In this document: positions 13,181 to 26,008 of the stretch, piece by piece
Layout: the number at the start of each line of letters is the position of its first letter
Position numbering within the stretch: the first letter of the stretch is position 1
DNA from: Megalobrama amblycephala
Lineage: Eukaryota > Chordata > Actinopteri > Cypriniformes > Xenocyprididae
Direction of reading: 5' to 3'
Length of the DNA stretch: 64,000 nt
NCBI RefSeq assembly: GCF_018812025.1
Contig: NC_063061.1
Coordinates: 34,271,640 to 34,335,639 of the forward strand
Program-made: the position numbers and the translations under genes
The notes under the pieces: generated by a model
Databases searched by the model: none
The model's input: the letters and a program-made list of their open reading frames with translations, nothing else
What the model was told of the DNA's origin: nothing

Positions 13181-13540
13181 AGTCACCATGAAATCAAAAT
13201 TGACTATTTTTTTTTTTTTTATGAATATTGCAATGTTTATTATAAATGATTTATCTGTGTACATCAGATAAATTCATGTACATTTGTAATCTTTAATCAA
13301 AGTAACTTCCCCTCCCTCTTGCTCTTTCTCTTCTCTGATGACGTGTTTACTGGCGTGAGGGCGGGGCAACCTGTCACTCACATGAGATCGACCAATAGCA
13401 AACCACAACCATCCAATCAATTTCTCATGGACAAATTCAAGCGCCACCCTATGTTTATTCTTGTTCGAGAAGTTGTTTCACATGGATATACGTCACTATA
13501 GGGAAGAAAAGACTATTGCAACATCCGTTTCATGACGACT
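13181..13540. mobile_element. TTAA-flanked MITE, 360 bp
   Basis: Ends AGTCACCATGAAA and TTTCATGACGACT, flanked by TTAA at 13177-13180 and 13541-13544. The ends match the element in the olfm1 3'UTR at 61166-61642, but the interiors differ. Confidence 0.75.
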
Positions 13541-13591
13541 TTAAGATAAATACTTGAGAAGTTAAAAGAAGATAAAATTCTTAATAAGTTC

Positions 13592-13592
13592 T

Positions 13593-13636
<44 letters not shown>

Positions 13637-13655
13637 AGAAAAAAAAAGAAAAAAA

Positions 13656-13703
<48 letters not shown>

Positions 13704-13731
13704 TTTTTTCCTTACAAATAAAATTTGTAAG

Positions 13732-13763
<32 letters not shown>
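13592..13763. repeat. Three (TA)n tracts
   Basis: TA dinucleotide runs at about 13592-13633, 13662-13696 and 13735-13763, separated by short A/T-rich spacers. They are self-complementary and cruciform-prone. Confidence 0.95.
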
Positions 13764-13767
<4 letters not shown>

Positions 13768-13882
13768 TTTTAACATTTTTCAAGAATTCTAATTCTTAAG
13801 TAGAACATTCTTAAATATTTTTGCAAATACAAAACATTCTTAATTTTTCCCCCCTAGAAAATAAGAATAAAATGGCAGTTAA

Positions 13883-14395
13883 AGGGATAGTTCACCCAAA
13901 AAATTAAAATTCTGTAATTCACCCTCATTTCATTCCAAATTCATAAGACTTTTGTTCATCTTCGGAACACAAATGAAGATAATTTAATGAAATCTGAGAG
14001 ATTTCTGTACCTCTGTTGACAGTATACGCAACTACCACTTTGACGCTTCAAAAAGTTAATAAAGAGTGGTTTAGTCCAAATTCTCTGAAGAGACTCGATC
14101 ACATATATGATGAACAGATTTAATTTAGTCTTTTATTCACATATAAACATTCATCAACTCACACATCAGTTGTGGTAAACAGAAGCTCAAGCATGTTTGA
14201 CTGACGTGTGCGAGAACCAATGAGGTTCATTCTTGTGTGTTACATAAGAACCAATAAGGTTTGTTTTCATGCATCAAGCAGGTACGGTTGAGCTTCTGTT
14301 TATGTTGTGGCGCATAATCATAATCTCTGACGCATAAGGTCTATATGAAGAGTATTCTAAGCATGTAGTAATAGAAAAAACATTCTCCTCAATAA
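13883..14395 (+). mobile_element. Truncated TTAA element (AGGGATAGTTCACCC family)
   Basis: A left TTAA at 13879-13882 is followed by the cyprinid-wide terminal sequence AGGGATAGTTCACCC. The body includes paired segments (AAACAGAAGCTCAAGC and GAGCTTCTGTTTA). No matching right end is present before the next element, so the copy is incomplete. Confidence 0.7.
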
Positions 14396-14409
14396 ATCAA
14401 AAGATTTAA

Positions 14410-15325
14410 AGGTGCAGTATGTAAAAATTTAGTCCACTAGAGGCCTATTCAAAAAAAAGGCGTAGCTTGATGATGCCAAGTTCCACCTCAACGGACGGTG
14501 CAAAAAATTAGGGATAGGACTCGGGAAGAAAATATGTTCATGGATGCGATTATTAACATTACTGTAGTCTGAAGGCCGCTGGAGCGATTGCGCAACACAC
14601 GCCGTTAGCAGTGGAACTTTTATTATGCAACAGTCGCCGGCACCGCTTCCGCTTTTCCGGTCATGAGTATGAGGTAACGCAGCTCTGTTTATCATATTAG
14701 ATACATTTGAGTGTGTTGAAAATTATGTTATAACGTTATTCTGTGCATTCGCTCGGCGGCTGCTGTGAGACACTGTTGCACACTGCAGTAATATTAAATG
14801 TTGGATGGTTTGTGTTGATAAATGGCATGCAATTAATTTTAAAACTTATTTTTTGATGGAGAAAATTCTGTATTACTGTTTCTAAAAATAAAGCTGCATC
14901 TGATTATGCTATGTTAGCTACTTCACAAAATAGTGTTTTTCTCTGAGGCATGGTAAAGCATGGTACTCGCAAAAAATCAAGAAAATTGATTTAAACAATA
15001 AGACTAAACGTGTTGAGCTATATAACAATAATTTGTTTTCTGTCTATAAATATATCAAAACAGTTGTTCCCTTGTCTATTAAGTCTTTGGTGTTCCTATG
15101 GTTTCTACAAAATAAAACCGGAAACCGAGGGTAACGCAGGTATGATGCAATTGACAGTGCGACTCCTCACACGTCCCGGAGCCTTGGTTAAAATTGCAAT
15201 TTTCTCATGATTTACAAATAGTTGGAAACATTTGGGATATTGTAAGTACTCAAGTGAACAAAATATATAACACTGGCCTAGTGGTTTTTGGATATTTTAC
15301 TGCAAAAATATTACATATTGCACCT
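14410..15325. mobile_element. TTAA-flanked non-autonomous element, 916 bp
   Basis: Ends AGGTGCAGTATGTAA and TTACATATTGCACCT, flanked by TTAA at 14406-14409 and 15326-15329. No transposase frame. A sequence like its right end (TTACATACTGCACCTTTAA) also occurs alone near 9765-9782. Confidence 0.8.
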
Positions 15326-15914
15326 TTAAGGTATAATTCATATATGTAGCAGAGATGGTGCACCTAAGATTAATACTTAGGGTTAGGGGTTTGTTCAAAT
15401 CATTAACCATAAGTATGAGCAATAGTAACAGTGATGCCGAGAGAAGCCTATATGAAATTATTAAAATGATCAACGCTCTCTGACAGGCTGTGAATCTGTA
15501 AAGCTCGGCATAAATCTTTTCTAAGTTCAAAGCAAACCAACTTTTAGTTGAATTATTATCTACACCTCCATGTTTCACTGGTTTTGACAAGAATTTCAGG
15601 ACTCGTAAAGGAAACGTAAATGTCAGAACACTGCCTGTCTGGCAGAGGGCTCTTAATCACACTGTAAGGTTGAGAATTACACAATAATAGATCGAGCCAC
15701 CAAATCACAGATCATCTCCACTCCCGTCTTTCCTGTTCCATGACGGGTAGCAAAATATATGGACATATTCCTACACAGGGACGTGCACAGGGGGGTTGCT
15801 CAGGTTGCCCGGGCAACTGCCCATATGCCCTTCTCGACCCACGTTGCCCTTCCTAGGTGGAAAAAAATAAATTAAAAAATCGTACAATGGATGCAGAATT
15901 TCACGTAGGCCTAG

Positions 15915-15948
<34 letters not shown>

Positions 15949-16230
15949 GCAAAGCCTCATTCACTTCCATATTCGGGCACCCGTCCGAAAGTGAAAGTCA
16001 GTAGGGCAGGGACGGACTGGGACTAAAAAACGGCCCTGGACTTTGACTAGGCCCGGCCCAAAGCAATCGGCGTGCGGAAACTCGACAACAACAACAACAA
16101 CGCCTGGCATGAGTGTCACAAGACTTTAATTATGGCTCATGATACTATACCATCCAAATTATAGCAATAGCACTGATGTTGACTAGATGTTGTGTTAAAA
16201 GCATATTAGATTAACTTGAATACTCATATA
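15326..16230. other. Non-coding stretch with poly(A) and repeat fragments
   Basis: Contains a run of about 30 A at 15917-15946 and fragments near 15779 (GGGACGTGCACAGGGG) and 16008 (GGGACGGACTGGGAC) that look like ends of common fish repeats. No gene. Confidence 0.55.
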
Positions 16231-17866
16231 GCAGAGGTCTCAAACTCAAATTGTCGGGGGCCGTTTCTGTGATTGACACCTCATAGGAGGGCCATATTAA
16301 CATTCAAGCGCAAGAAAGCACAACATTTCAGAAAATTTACTTTCCTTTGCATTATTTCTCATTTACTTCAAATTTCATTAGGCCTACTAAAATATTTTTA
16401 TACCTATACTATAAATATTTTATTTACCATACTAAATGTAAACAGCAGTGTCTCTCTCATTGTTACAGAGTGTAATATAATTATATAATACTATTACTAA
16501 TATAATACTATTAATTGAAATAGTCTGGTGTGACTTCTCACATCCAACAAGATATATGGAATAAAAAATCAGCAATTTAAAACCAGCAACACTTGTGGCA
16601 TGGAGGGGTCAGAAATAAACAAAAAAAACTGGAGCTATATATCAACTTTATTTTGCCAAAAAAAAAAAAAAATCTTTCATTGTTACATACATTATTAGTT
16701 TTTAACATCTAGTGGAAGTATTTTCCCTTACTTTATGTTAGCTTAAATAACATTAAAATCTTGCACTGAACAACACTGTACTGAACAAATACAATCCCTG
16801 AATACATTTGTAGGCTACACTCCTCTGTTTCTTGACAGACACCTGCAGCGCTTGTGCTCACACAGCTGGGCCACATTTGTCCAAGATGCCGTTTGAGCAT
16901 CGGTAACGTTTAATGGCTGCATCGGACGCATTTCGGTGGTTTAAATCGGCGCTCGTGACTTAAAGTCAAGTGCTTTTACTGTAATTTAGGCAAGCGCGCT
17001 CATACTTGCTACTTAAGAAAGTTAACTAGATGCAAGTTTGAGGTAAAATGCACTTGGGTTGGCAATGTCAAAACACAATTTAAGCTGTGATTCAAGTAAG
17101 GAATAATTGACGACGGGCCGTTGAATTATTAGAAAAATAATGCACACCTGAGGTGGTGATTCGGTCACGACTCGAAGCGGAGTCAATTATTCCGCTTATA
17201 CCACGGTTATTCTCAGTCCTTCATATAGACCGTGAGTTTGGTAGGGGGTCCGAGCTCTCGGCTAGTATCTGAGTAGCCTTCTGGATGTAATCAGGCCTGT
17301 GTTTTGTTTGTCATACAGATTTTGCCCTGTGTGTGGGAGTGTTTGTTCACTTGTGTGTGGATGTTTGTATATTGATCTCTGTATTGATCTGCTTATTTTG
17401 AGTGATAAGCTCTGATGTGTGTGTGTGTGTGTAGAGTGAGATTAGTTTTAATAGGCAGGACTGATCCTCTCAAAAAGGTCAGGACTCAAAACACAGCGCG
17501 CACTTGATCCAATTATTCATTTTTTCCATTCTTTTCCATGAGTGAGAAAACATTTTTCCTCTTACATAATGTTTCTTCTCTTCCTCGTTCTGTCCAGCTC
17601 TTCCGAAACAGATTTTTTCCCCCCGTTGCTGCTCATTTAAAATGCAGATGTTAACACTAACTAGGTCACCTCATCTCATGATGTCTGTCAAACCATAATT
17701 AGAGATATTTTTAAATCTGAGGAAGTAAATTAAGCCCCTGACAGACACTACTGAATCCGTAATGGATCTCTATGGGGAAAACACTTCCCGGTTGTACAAA
17801 AAAATGTTTGATCTCTAGCACTGATGTAACCTTGTATTCAGGATTGAGGGACCAAATGTAATCATA
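16231..17866. other. Gene-free region, probable hAT-like end at left
   Basis: Near 16232 the sequence GCAGAGGTCTCAAACTCAAA resembles the terminus of hAT-family elements. The remainder has a 14-base A run at 16659-16672, a short TG tract near 17418 and no recognisable exon. Confidence 0.5.
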
Positions 17867-18309
17867 CAAAGGGATAGTTCACCCCAAAATTCATTCTGTA
17901 GGGGGACGCCGTCCAGATGCATTCTAAAAGTTGTAACTTCTTCCTGAGTCTCTCCATCAGTGTCCGACTCCGGTTTGAACAATGTAAGGCTGAACACCGT
18001 TAATGACAATCATCATTTTGGCTGCGTGAGATTCTCCAGCTTTGTTGTTGTTGAACAACTGAAGCGTGAGCTGTTAAAGCTCCGCCCTCTTCTGGAAAGG
18101 GGGTGGGAGCAGCAGCTCATTTGCATTTAAAGGGACACACACAAAAGCGGCGTGTTTTTGCTCACACCCAAACAGGGGCAAATTTGACAAGCTATAATAA
18201 ATGATCTGTGGGGTATTTTGAACTGAAACTTCACAGACACATTCTGGGGACACCAGAGACTTATATTACATCTTGTAAAAAGATAATATAACAGGTTAGG
18301 TCCCCTTTA
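17867..18309 (+). mobile_element. Non-autonomous element, short relative of the 22019 copy
   Basis: Begins AAAGGGATAGTTCACCCC and ends GTCCCCTTTAA. The body (ACTTCTTCCTGAGTCTCTCC, TTCACAGACACATTCTGGGG) also occurs at 22019-22873 and 34800-35986, so three related copies lie in this window. Confidence 0.75.
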
Positions 18310-18684
18310 ATAATAATAGGTCCCCTTTAAAATATCTTAACAGAGCAAAGAAAGACAGTGTATGTTTGGAACATTTTTAACTGAATATCGGGTTTATCAT
18401 CCCTGATCTCTAGATGAACAACTCTGCCATTCCCTCAATAATGCCTCAGACTTACAGACCCTCACAAACAATCACTAAATACTAAATAAATAAGGTTATT
18501 TTGCATTTTAAACCAATTTCATGTAAAAAAAAAAACTTCTGACAGCCTGACAGTAAAAGCCCTCACACATCTGGCAATCATGTCACAGTCAATATAAGAA
18601 AACAATCACTAAATCATAAAATGCATACCTGTAAATCTTTGTTGAACTGCATCATTTTAATAAACTACATAACTAAACATAAAC

Positions 18685-19196
18685 TACCATTTAAAAGTTT
18701 GGGGTTAGTAAGATTTTTTTTTTTTTAAAGAAATACTTTATAGCAAGGATGCATTAAACTGATAAAAGTGACAGTAAAGACATTTATATTTATATTTCAA
18801 ATAAATGCTGTTCTTTTGAACTTTCTCTTATCAAAGAATCCTGAAAAAATATATCTCACAGTTTCCCCAAAACAATTAAGCAGCATAACTGTTTTCAACA
18901 CTGATAATAACAAGATTTTTTTTTTTTTTTTTTTTTTTTTGAGCAAATCAGCCTATCAGAATGATTTCTGAAGGATCATGTGACACTGAAGACTGGAGGA
19001 ATTATGCTGAAAATTCATCTTTGCATCACAGAAATGAATTACATTTGAAAATATATTCACAAAGAAAACAATTATTTTAAACTGTAATATTATTTCACAA
19101 AAATACTATTTTATTTTGATCAAATAAATGCAGCCTTGGTGAGCAGAAGAGACTTCTTTCAAAAAAGAAAATCTTACTGACCCCAAACTTGCAATG
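18685..19196 (-). mobile_element. DNA-transposon copy (AAAGTTTGGGGTCAGTAAGA family)
   Basis: Inverted ends AAAGTTTGGGGTTAGTAAGA and TCTTACTGACCCCAAACTT, with the family core (CAAGGCTGCATTTAT, CTGGAGTAATGATGCTG) on the reverse strand and a long internal T run near 18917. Same family as 11688-12100. Confidence 0.8.
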
Positions 19197-19726
19197 TAAT
19201 GATATAAGCATTAGACTGCAATCAGATTATATTTCAGGCATGTTACTCAGACAATAGCATAAGATGAGAATTGACTGTGGCCCCACATTTTTGCATGGAA
19301 GCTCACAATAAACAAGATTCACATTGACAGTTTATGGTGGCTGAACTTGTGAACACCAAAGCAGAGAAATCCTTTCAAAATCCTGCACAATTAGCCAAGC
19401 CTGAGAAAGCCAGCCTATGTAAACAGCAAACATCACATAAGCTGACTAGTTTTTGGAGCAGATTTTCTCTCTATCTCTCTCTTTTTGCCTCTGGCTGCAG
19501 TAAATGAATCTTCAGACCTCTTTGAGAAGAAGCAGAGTGACACAGTTTGTGGGTGGTTATGTCTGTCTGTCTTTGTGACCAATTCAGGATGGCATAAAAA
19601 TGCCCGGTTACATAATATCTGGCAGTCAGAGTCCAAGTAAATCACAGCGAGTTTGAATAAGAATGAGAGAGAGGAGCAGAAGCATATAAACAAAATGTGA
19701 AATAGAGCATGCACACACATACAAGT

Positions 19727-19727
<1 letters not shown>

Positions 19728-19768
<41 letters not shown>
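19728..19768. repeat. (CA)n microsatellite
   Basis: About 20 CA units ending immediately before the TTAA-flanked element that starts at 19777. Confidence 0.95.
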
Positions 19769-19771
<3 letters not shown>

Positions 19772-19776
19772 CTTAA

Positions 19777-21102
19777 AGGGGTCATGACATGGATTTTTTT
19801 TTTTTTTTTTTAAATGTTCCTTGAGGTTCACTTATAATGTTAATAAAATTTTTGCACACACACAAAAATGATTATTTTCAGCCCTAATTATGCACTTCTC
19901 TCTGAAATGGTCTGTTTTCAGAGGCGGCTCTTTTAAGGCTTGTCAGTAAACAGCCACTGTTATGATCAGCTAACATCATTGCATAGGAAACCGCATCAAC
20001 GCCCATTCGCTATGGCATGCAAGTAAGTTTTGAAAACATTATGCATATAAAACCATCATTTACAGACAGAGCATTATGAAATCATTTACTTATGCAGCTG
20101 CTATCAGATCCAATACAGCTGACTGCTTCATCTGTCAACAAAGGTTTCTTTGCGAACTCTCCATTACAGTGTGCCTCGTTTACAAAATAAAACGCTCCGA
20201 ACAAACATTAACGGAATGATATTAAAATAAACCATCCACTTGGGATCCTTCTGAAGTCTGTACAGAGATTCAAATGAGCTGTTTAAATGGGAACATTCAT
20301 TCACTCTTCCATTTGCCCTGTTGTCGACAGACTCAAGTGCGTGAAGTATGTCAGAATATACTGTATACTGCATCCAGTGTAGACAGCGTTAGTGATTATA
20401 ATGAGTTCTATTTGCGTTCGAAGCAACACGACGCTCACATCCAGTGTAGGCAAATGTCTACCGAATGCCAGTGGGCGGGGCCTATGGTGCACAACTATTT
20501 GTCGATGTCTTGCTCTGGTGGCAGTCATATGCAAATGCATTTGCCCAAGTGACATCACAAATCACACAATATCCAAATGAGCCATTTTTTGAGCTTCATT
20601 AAATGAATGCTTTGTTTACAATGAGGGGTACGTTTACACGACAACAATGTACTAAAAACTGAAAAGTTTCTCCATTGCGTTTTTTGTGTACAGCTGACAA
20701 AATTGTCAAAATGATCCCCATTCACATGGATCAACGAAAATGATTAAAACGCTGTATTGTGCTGCCAGGCCAGTAGTTGGCGATGTCACTTTGTAAAGAA
20801 ACGTTATGCGCTTATAGACTGAACACGTAATACGCATGCGCACGTTTTTGTAGTTTACACGGAGACGATAATGGTATCGTTTTCAAAAACGTGCACTTTG
20901 AAACCCGTTTTCAAAAGTTTGCATTTTCAGGATCCCAAAACGCGTGTCATGTAAATGAATAATAAAAAAGTTTTCAGTTTTTAGTTGAAAACGGCGTTGT
21001 GTAAATGGCCCCTTAAACTACGAAACTTATGTTTTAATGGTACAAAGACCTCTTATATGTCAAAAGATCAAGGCAAATTTGATTTCTCATGTCATGACCT
21101 AT
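19777..21102. mobile_element. TTAA-flanked element, about 1.33 kb, with nested insertion
   Basis: Ends AGGGGTCATGACATG and CATGTCATGACCTA, flanked by TTAA at 19773-19776 and 21103-21106. Another MITE (20625-21012) sits inside and accounts for part of the length. No transposase frame. Confidence 0.75.
20625..21012. mobile_element. Nested MITE, 388 bp
   Basis: Ends GGGGTACGTTTACACGACAA and TTGTGTAAATGGCCCC are near-inverted copies. It contains many AAAACG/CGTTTT motifs and lies within the older TTAA element, so it inserted later. Confidence 0.7.
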
Positions 21103-22018
21103 TTAATGACGTAATATAAAGCATTCACTGACACAGGGACACATACTGTAAACACATAGATGTGCGAGCACGTATTTGTGCATGGGAGAAATTAAATTCA
21201 GCCTCCTTTATTTCACTCCAGTAAAGAATCCTATATGCAGTTTCTCAGCTTGATCAATGTTCCGAACACACTGTGCAAAAACACACACGCATAAAGATAT
21301 TTTACGAGCACTAATGTTCATAAAACAGCCGGCTGAGATGAAACCAATTAGGTTGTGTTCCCACGAGAAACATTGCCAGCGAGGAGATCGCACCATACAC
21401 CCAGAAAGCTGTATAAATATAAAAGCACTGAGACAAGCTCTGTTCCCTGTGTCTAGATTTCTGCCAGGACAGAATAAACTGCAGCAACGCAGGAGATCTG
21501 ATGTTCTGTACACAGTACTCATATTGACATTTCTACAGGGAAAAATCGTTTTTAGTAAATCTTTCACAGCCACAGAGAGAGATCATTGCAGATTTTCTGT
21601 ATCACGGCAAGATATCGGGGGTCAGAACAGGTAAAAGAATGAAAGTATCCTGGTTAGCACTCCCATTTAGTGCCCCAATGTCATGCTTTCCAGACATATA
21701 ACTGCTCGAAATGTTAGATTGCATGAATAAAAGGGTGCTTTAATGAATAAGGTAAAAATGTCTAACCGAACCCAACGCTTCTGGGACATGAGGTTGCATT
21801 GCAGATGAATTTCAGCTGGTCTTTACAAGCAGAAATTCAATCTCTTTGCACCTCCAATTGTGAAACTGATTAAACCTTCACATTAAATCATTGGTAATTC
21901 ATGAGAAAGGTCTATGAACTACACTGAATATGTTAACAGAGCTGCTAATGCAATATAAATACAGTCTGAAAAGGCAATCCGATGCAGGGACAACAGGTTT
22001 TTTTGTCAGTCCACAATG

Positions 22019-22873
22019 AAGGGGTCCTTGATTTAACTTTAGTTAATGTGTAATGTTGCTGTTTGAGCATAAACAACATCTGCAAAGTTACGAAGCTCCA
22101 AAGTTCAATGCAAAGGGAGATGCAAAAGTGATTTTACAGAAATCACTTTTTTAAGGACTACACCAAGCTTCCTCCCTGGTTGGTGACATCACAAACCTCA
22201 AAATTTACATAAGCCCTGCCCCCGAGAACACACAACAAAGGGGGCGAGGCCAAGTTGAGCTGCTTTAGAGAAGAGGAAGAGTTGTTGTAGTCGAGTGTTG
22301 TTACCATGCCGTCATTTTACGCTGGACTGCTTCACAATCGAGGGTCAATTCAATGCTGGATTTGCAAAAAAGTTTAACATGACGACACATGCTAGTCGAT
22401 CAGTTGAATCAACTCAACAGCAACTAAATTTTTTTATACACTAAGCATTCAGAAACGTCCAGATGCATTCTAAACTGCACTCTTGTAACTTCTTCCTGAG
22501 TCTCTCCATCAGTGTCCGACTCCGGTTTGAACAATGTAAGGCTGAACACCGTTACTGACAATCCTCATTTTGGCTGCGTGAGATTGTCCAGTTTTGTTGT
22601 TGTTGAACAACCAAAGTGCGAGCTGTTAAAACTCCGCCCTTTTCTGGAAAGCGTCCGGGAGCAGCAGCTCATTTGCATTTAAAGGGACACACACAAAAAC
22701 GGCATGTTTTTGCTCACATCCAAATAGGGGCAAATTTGACAAGCTATAGTGATGAATACATGCATAGATAAATGATCTGTGGGGTATTTTGAGCTGAAAC
22801 TTCACAGACACATTCTGGGGACACCAGAGACTTATATTACATCTTGTGAAAAGGGCATAATAGGTCTCCTTTA
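22019..22873 (+). mobile_element. Non-autonomous element, longer relative of 17867
   Basis: Its left part matches the elements at 9890 and 34800, and its right part matches 17867-18309. The last about 100 bases share the GGGGTATTTTGAGCTGAAAC landmark with the 0.95 kb AGGTGCC family, so the families share a module. The left end (AAGGGGTCCTTGATT) is diverged. Confidence 0.7.
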
Positions 22874-24289
22874 AAAGATACCAGAATGATATTATCTGTG
22901 GAAGAACTAATCACTGTATTGGTGTTTTCAGCATAAAATCTTTAAAAGGAGCACTTTTTAGCATGCAAACTAGAGCAGAACCATTTGTAGTGACTAACAG
23001 AATAATCTAGATATTGTCAGACATTGAGAGATTTCAATGTGCAGCACAGGAGATCATACAGAAGCACCAAATCTTCAACAGTTAACAAGGATTTAATTTT
23101 TCCCTTTAATTTTTCATGTGACATGTTCTTAACATCGACATCCGATTCCTCACCTTAAATTTATGCATGCATTCATCACTGGGTATCAATGACATTTTTC
23201 TCATTGCACAACCAATATCGATAGATGATCCAGTGAGCAAGCAGGCGTGTTGCTCAGCAACAAAACCTGAAATAAATGTATCATTCAAATGAATTAATTA
23301 GCTGCCAAATGTCTGAATGGTGACGTCACTCAATGTTTTGGCAAGAGGACAACAAACCGCCTCAGGCAAATAAAGTGGATAACCAGGCTTGTCTAATTGT
23401 AATCATTGTGTGAACTTGCAATCAGCAGTTTTCACTGTTGATGATAATATACGGTAGGAAGCAAAACTTCCTTTTCACAGAGAGGTGATAATATTGTAAA
23501 ATGCAGCTACAGAAATCATCCATTGAAGATTAATGGCAAAATTAATCTCTTTGCACAATTTGCGTATACAAAATACATAAATTTACATGTAAATGTGTTT
23601 TCTCATGCCATAAATAGATCAATACACATTTTACGCTCTGCGAATCTCTTTGTTGGTGACAAAAACATGAGTTGATTTAGACATTAGAAAAGCACCTGCT
23701 GTTGTTGTTAAGCAGCGATTGTCTTAACAAGCACTGACACAAATTTCAAAACCAAACTGAATCATTAATGCTTATACTGAAATCATAAGATGCAGCATGC
23801 AAGCATTTGTTTTATTATATTGAACATTGTGCTCCTGATATGAATCATTTTAATATTTAATCATATTTTTAAACACCTCAATATATTATCTACACGGTTG
23901 TTAGTCTGAATGTCTTATACAGGCTGAACACATTACTTGTGGTTTCTGCTGTGGAAAAAAAGGCATATAAATTTGCTATAACGGCTTCCACACACCAATT
24001 AATAATGCATAGGACTGGAATAATGATGCTATTGATAATACAAATCTTCCAAACTTAACTGACCACAACTTACTCCTGTCTCCCCACACATAGAGAGGCC
24101 CCAAAGTTATTTGGACATTTGAAATGTCTAAAAGTTGATAAAATATCAATTCAAGTGGCATCTTGACAAATGTTACAGCATCTTTTCTCTCTAATTTTCT
24201 TCATTTTTGCTCAGTGACTTCTAACTTTAGTGTTTGGAACAGTATATCTGATGTTTTAGCATTTAAAAACTTAGACTTTGAGGTGTTTG
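22874..24289. other. Gene-free region
   Basis: AT-rich sequence without plausible exons or transposon ends. Short open frames only. Confidence 0.5.
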
Positions 24290-24570
24290 GGGTTGATACA
24301 ATTTTTTTTTATGCATTTATTTGATTTATTCCTATGATCAAAGCTGAATTTTCAGCATCATTACTCCAGTCTTCAGCGTCACGTGATCCTTGAGAAATCA
24401 TTCTAATATGCTGATTGGCTGCTCAAGAAACATTTCTTATTATTATCAATGTTGAAAACAGTCCTGCTGCTTAATATTTTTGTGGAAAATGTGGGGGGGG
24501 GAAATCAAGATTCTTAGTAATAAAAACCTAAACCTAAGACATCCTTGCTAACTATTAATAATAATAATAA
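24290..24570 (+). mobile_element. Partial DNA-transposon copy
   Basis: Fragment of the 11688 family: AAAGCTGAATTTTCAGCATC followed by ATTACTCCAGTCTTCAG and GCTCAAGAAACATTTCTTATT. Both termini are missing or diverged. Confidence 0.7.
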
Positions 24571-24739
24571 AGAAAGATCTTACTCTCATAAACACACCAA
24601 AACCACAAAGGACATCTTAGCAACCGCAGCAATGCCCTGGCAACAACCTGACTTTCTTCAGAAAACATACTTCGTTTGAAATACGTATGCTTGTATCCTT
24701 CATTTTAAATGCCATTTAGAGAAAAAAAAAATATCACAA

Positions 24740-25252
24740 GTGTAGTCAGACTGTTTTGACGCCGCGCAAGGTTCTACCAATTAGCTCAGTCCCGCTCTTC
24801 CTCCTCTCGCTCATCCCCCTTGAATTTCCCACGCGCGCCGCATGTCACATCCGGTTTCAGCACCTCGGACAGCTCGCGCTCGCACTCCCCAATCTTTCTG
24901 CCTCACGCAACGAGATCCACACACAAAGTTTTGGGCTAACCAGACCACCCTGCGTGACGCTAAATCTCCAGAGCCGCTAATCTAACGGGGACAGGAGTCG
25001 ACGGGAGGCAGAAAGACACACGGGAGAAAACGGGAGGCGCGAGACGACGCTCCGCGCGCGAGATGCCCAGAGACGGCTGCGCGAGACCGAGTTCTGTTTC
25101 TCTGTCATTCTGTTGCTGAGAAGAGAGAGAAAGAGAGAGAAGCGAGAGACCGGGGACAGAGGAGCGAGGAGAGAGCATCAACGAGCGGGTCTTAACGAGG
25201 CACCGGACCGGATCTGCATGCGAGAGCGAGTCCGAGCGAGCGGAGGCGCGAG
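24740..25252 (+). promoter_or_regulatory. olfm1: Likely promoter and 5' leader of olfm1 exon A
   Basis: CpG- and GC-rich DNA in an otherwise AT-rich neighbourhood, ending at the exon A start codon. A CCAAT motif lies at about 24776-24780 and no TATA box is obvious. The start site cannot be fixed by eye. Two upstream ATGs (25063 and 25218) fall in the probable leader. In mammals the A and B first exons of OLFM1 use separate promoters, and the same is inferred here. Confidence 0.6.
25063..25119 (+). CDS. Upstream ORF, 18 codons, in probable exon A leader
   Basis: Short ATG-initiated frame closed by TGA well before the exon A start. It matters only if transcription begins upstream of it. No conserved peptide is recognised. 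Confidence 0.3.
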   Translation: MPRDGCARPSSVSLSFCC

Positions 25253-25265
25253 ATGCAGCGCGTGA
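25218..25265 (+). CDS. Overlapping upstream ORF in exon A
   Basis: ATG with a weak context (T at -3) opens a 15-codon frame that ends at 25265. It overlaps the exon A start codon (25253) in a different frame. Ribosomes that use it would miss the noelin start, so it would lower translation of A-type forms. Confidence 0.4.
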   Translation: MRERVRASGGARCSA

Positions 25266-25318
25266 ACAAGCTCTTGAGTCTCATCGTGCTGGTGCTGATG
25301 GGCACGGAACTCACGCAA
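25253..25318 (+). CDS. olfm1: olfm1 exon A (alternative first coding exon)
   Basis: Encodes 22 residues, MQRVNK...MGTELTQ, nearly the same as the mammalian pancortin A start. The hydrophobic run LLSLIVLVLMG is a classical signal peptide that directs the protein to the secretory pathway. The exon ends in CAA followed by the donor GTAGGT at 25319. Phase 0 joins to GTT TTA CCC of exon 2, giving the known TELTQ-VLP junction. This first exon gives A-M-Z (457 residues) and A-M-Y (125 residues). The ATG has a purine at -3. The open frame that continues into the CA repeat beyond the donor is intron read-through. Confidence 0.95.
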
Positions 25319-25344
25319 GTAGGTCTATCGCCATCTTTACCTCC

Positions 25345-25376
<32 letters not shown>

Positions 25377-25382
25377 CACACA
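25345..25382. repeat. (CA)n microsatellite just inside intron 1
   Basis: CA tract beginning about 27 bases after the exon A donor site. Confidence 0.95.
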
Positions 25383-26008
25383 TCGAACACAGATCAGACT
25401 GCGGTGAATTAGCTAGATTACTGGGAAAAAGAGATTAATGGACGGGATTACAAGCAGAGAGATATGAAGAGTCCACGGTTATACTTATTACAGCTCACAG
25501 CAAACAAAAGAAACAACCTGCACGCGACCAAGTTGCAAGAAAAGCGCACGATTTACATATTTGTGCCTCATGAAAGGAAACATTCATTATCACATACATT
25601 TGGATTCATGTTACTGTATATTTAATCCTCATGTTCTGTTGAGACTGACTTTGTATTTTTTGTTTTGGGACACACATACAGCACTGTATGTGTAAAAATA
25701 ACAATAATGAAAGCTTTTAATATGTTCTTCTAATATCCAGCAGAATATATCAAAAATTAAACATGCACTTTTCAGAAATGTGACCAAAATGATATCTAGT
25801 AGTCACGTTGCTTCTGTTTGGGCTCAGTTCGACCATGGAAAATACACTTTGCAGAAAAACACAAAATAAATCTAGCAGATATGTATCTCTAGAGAGGATC
25901 TTATTTATACCTGGGGTCTCTGAGACACTAAAGGATGTTTTAAGTGTGTTATCACAAGTTAACACATGTAACTCGTACAAGCCATGAAGTATAAACCTGA
26001 TATAAGTA

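Noticed and set aside
12779..13264. 161-residue minus-strand open frame as a gene
   Set aside because: No domain, no start context or splice support, and its right part overlaps a transposon end.
25253..25438. 61-residue open frame starting at the exon A ATG
   Set aside because: Only the first 22 codons are exon. The rest reads through the GTAGGT donor into a CA repeat.
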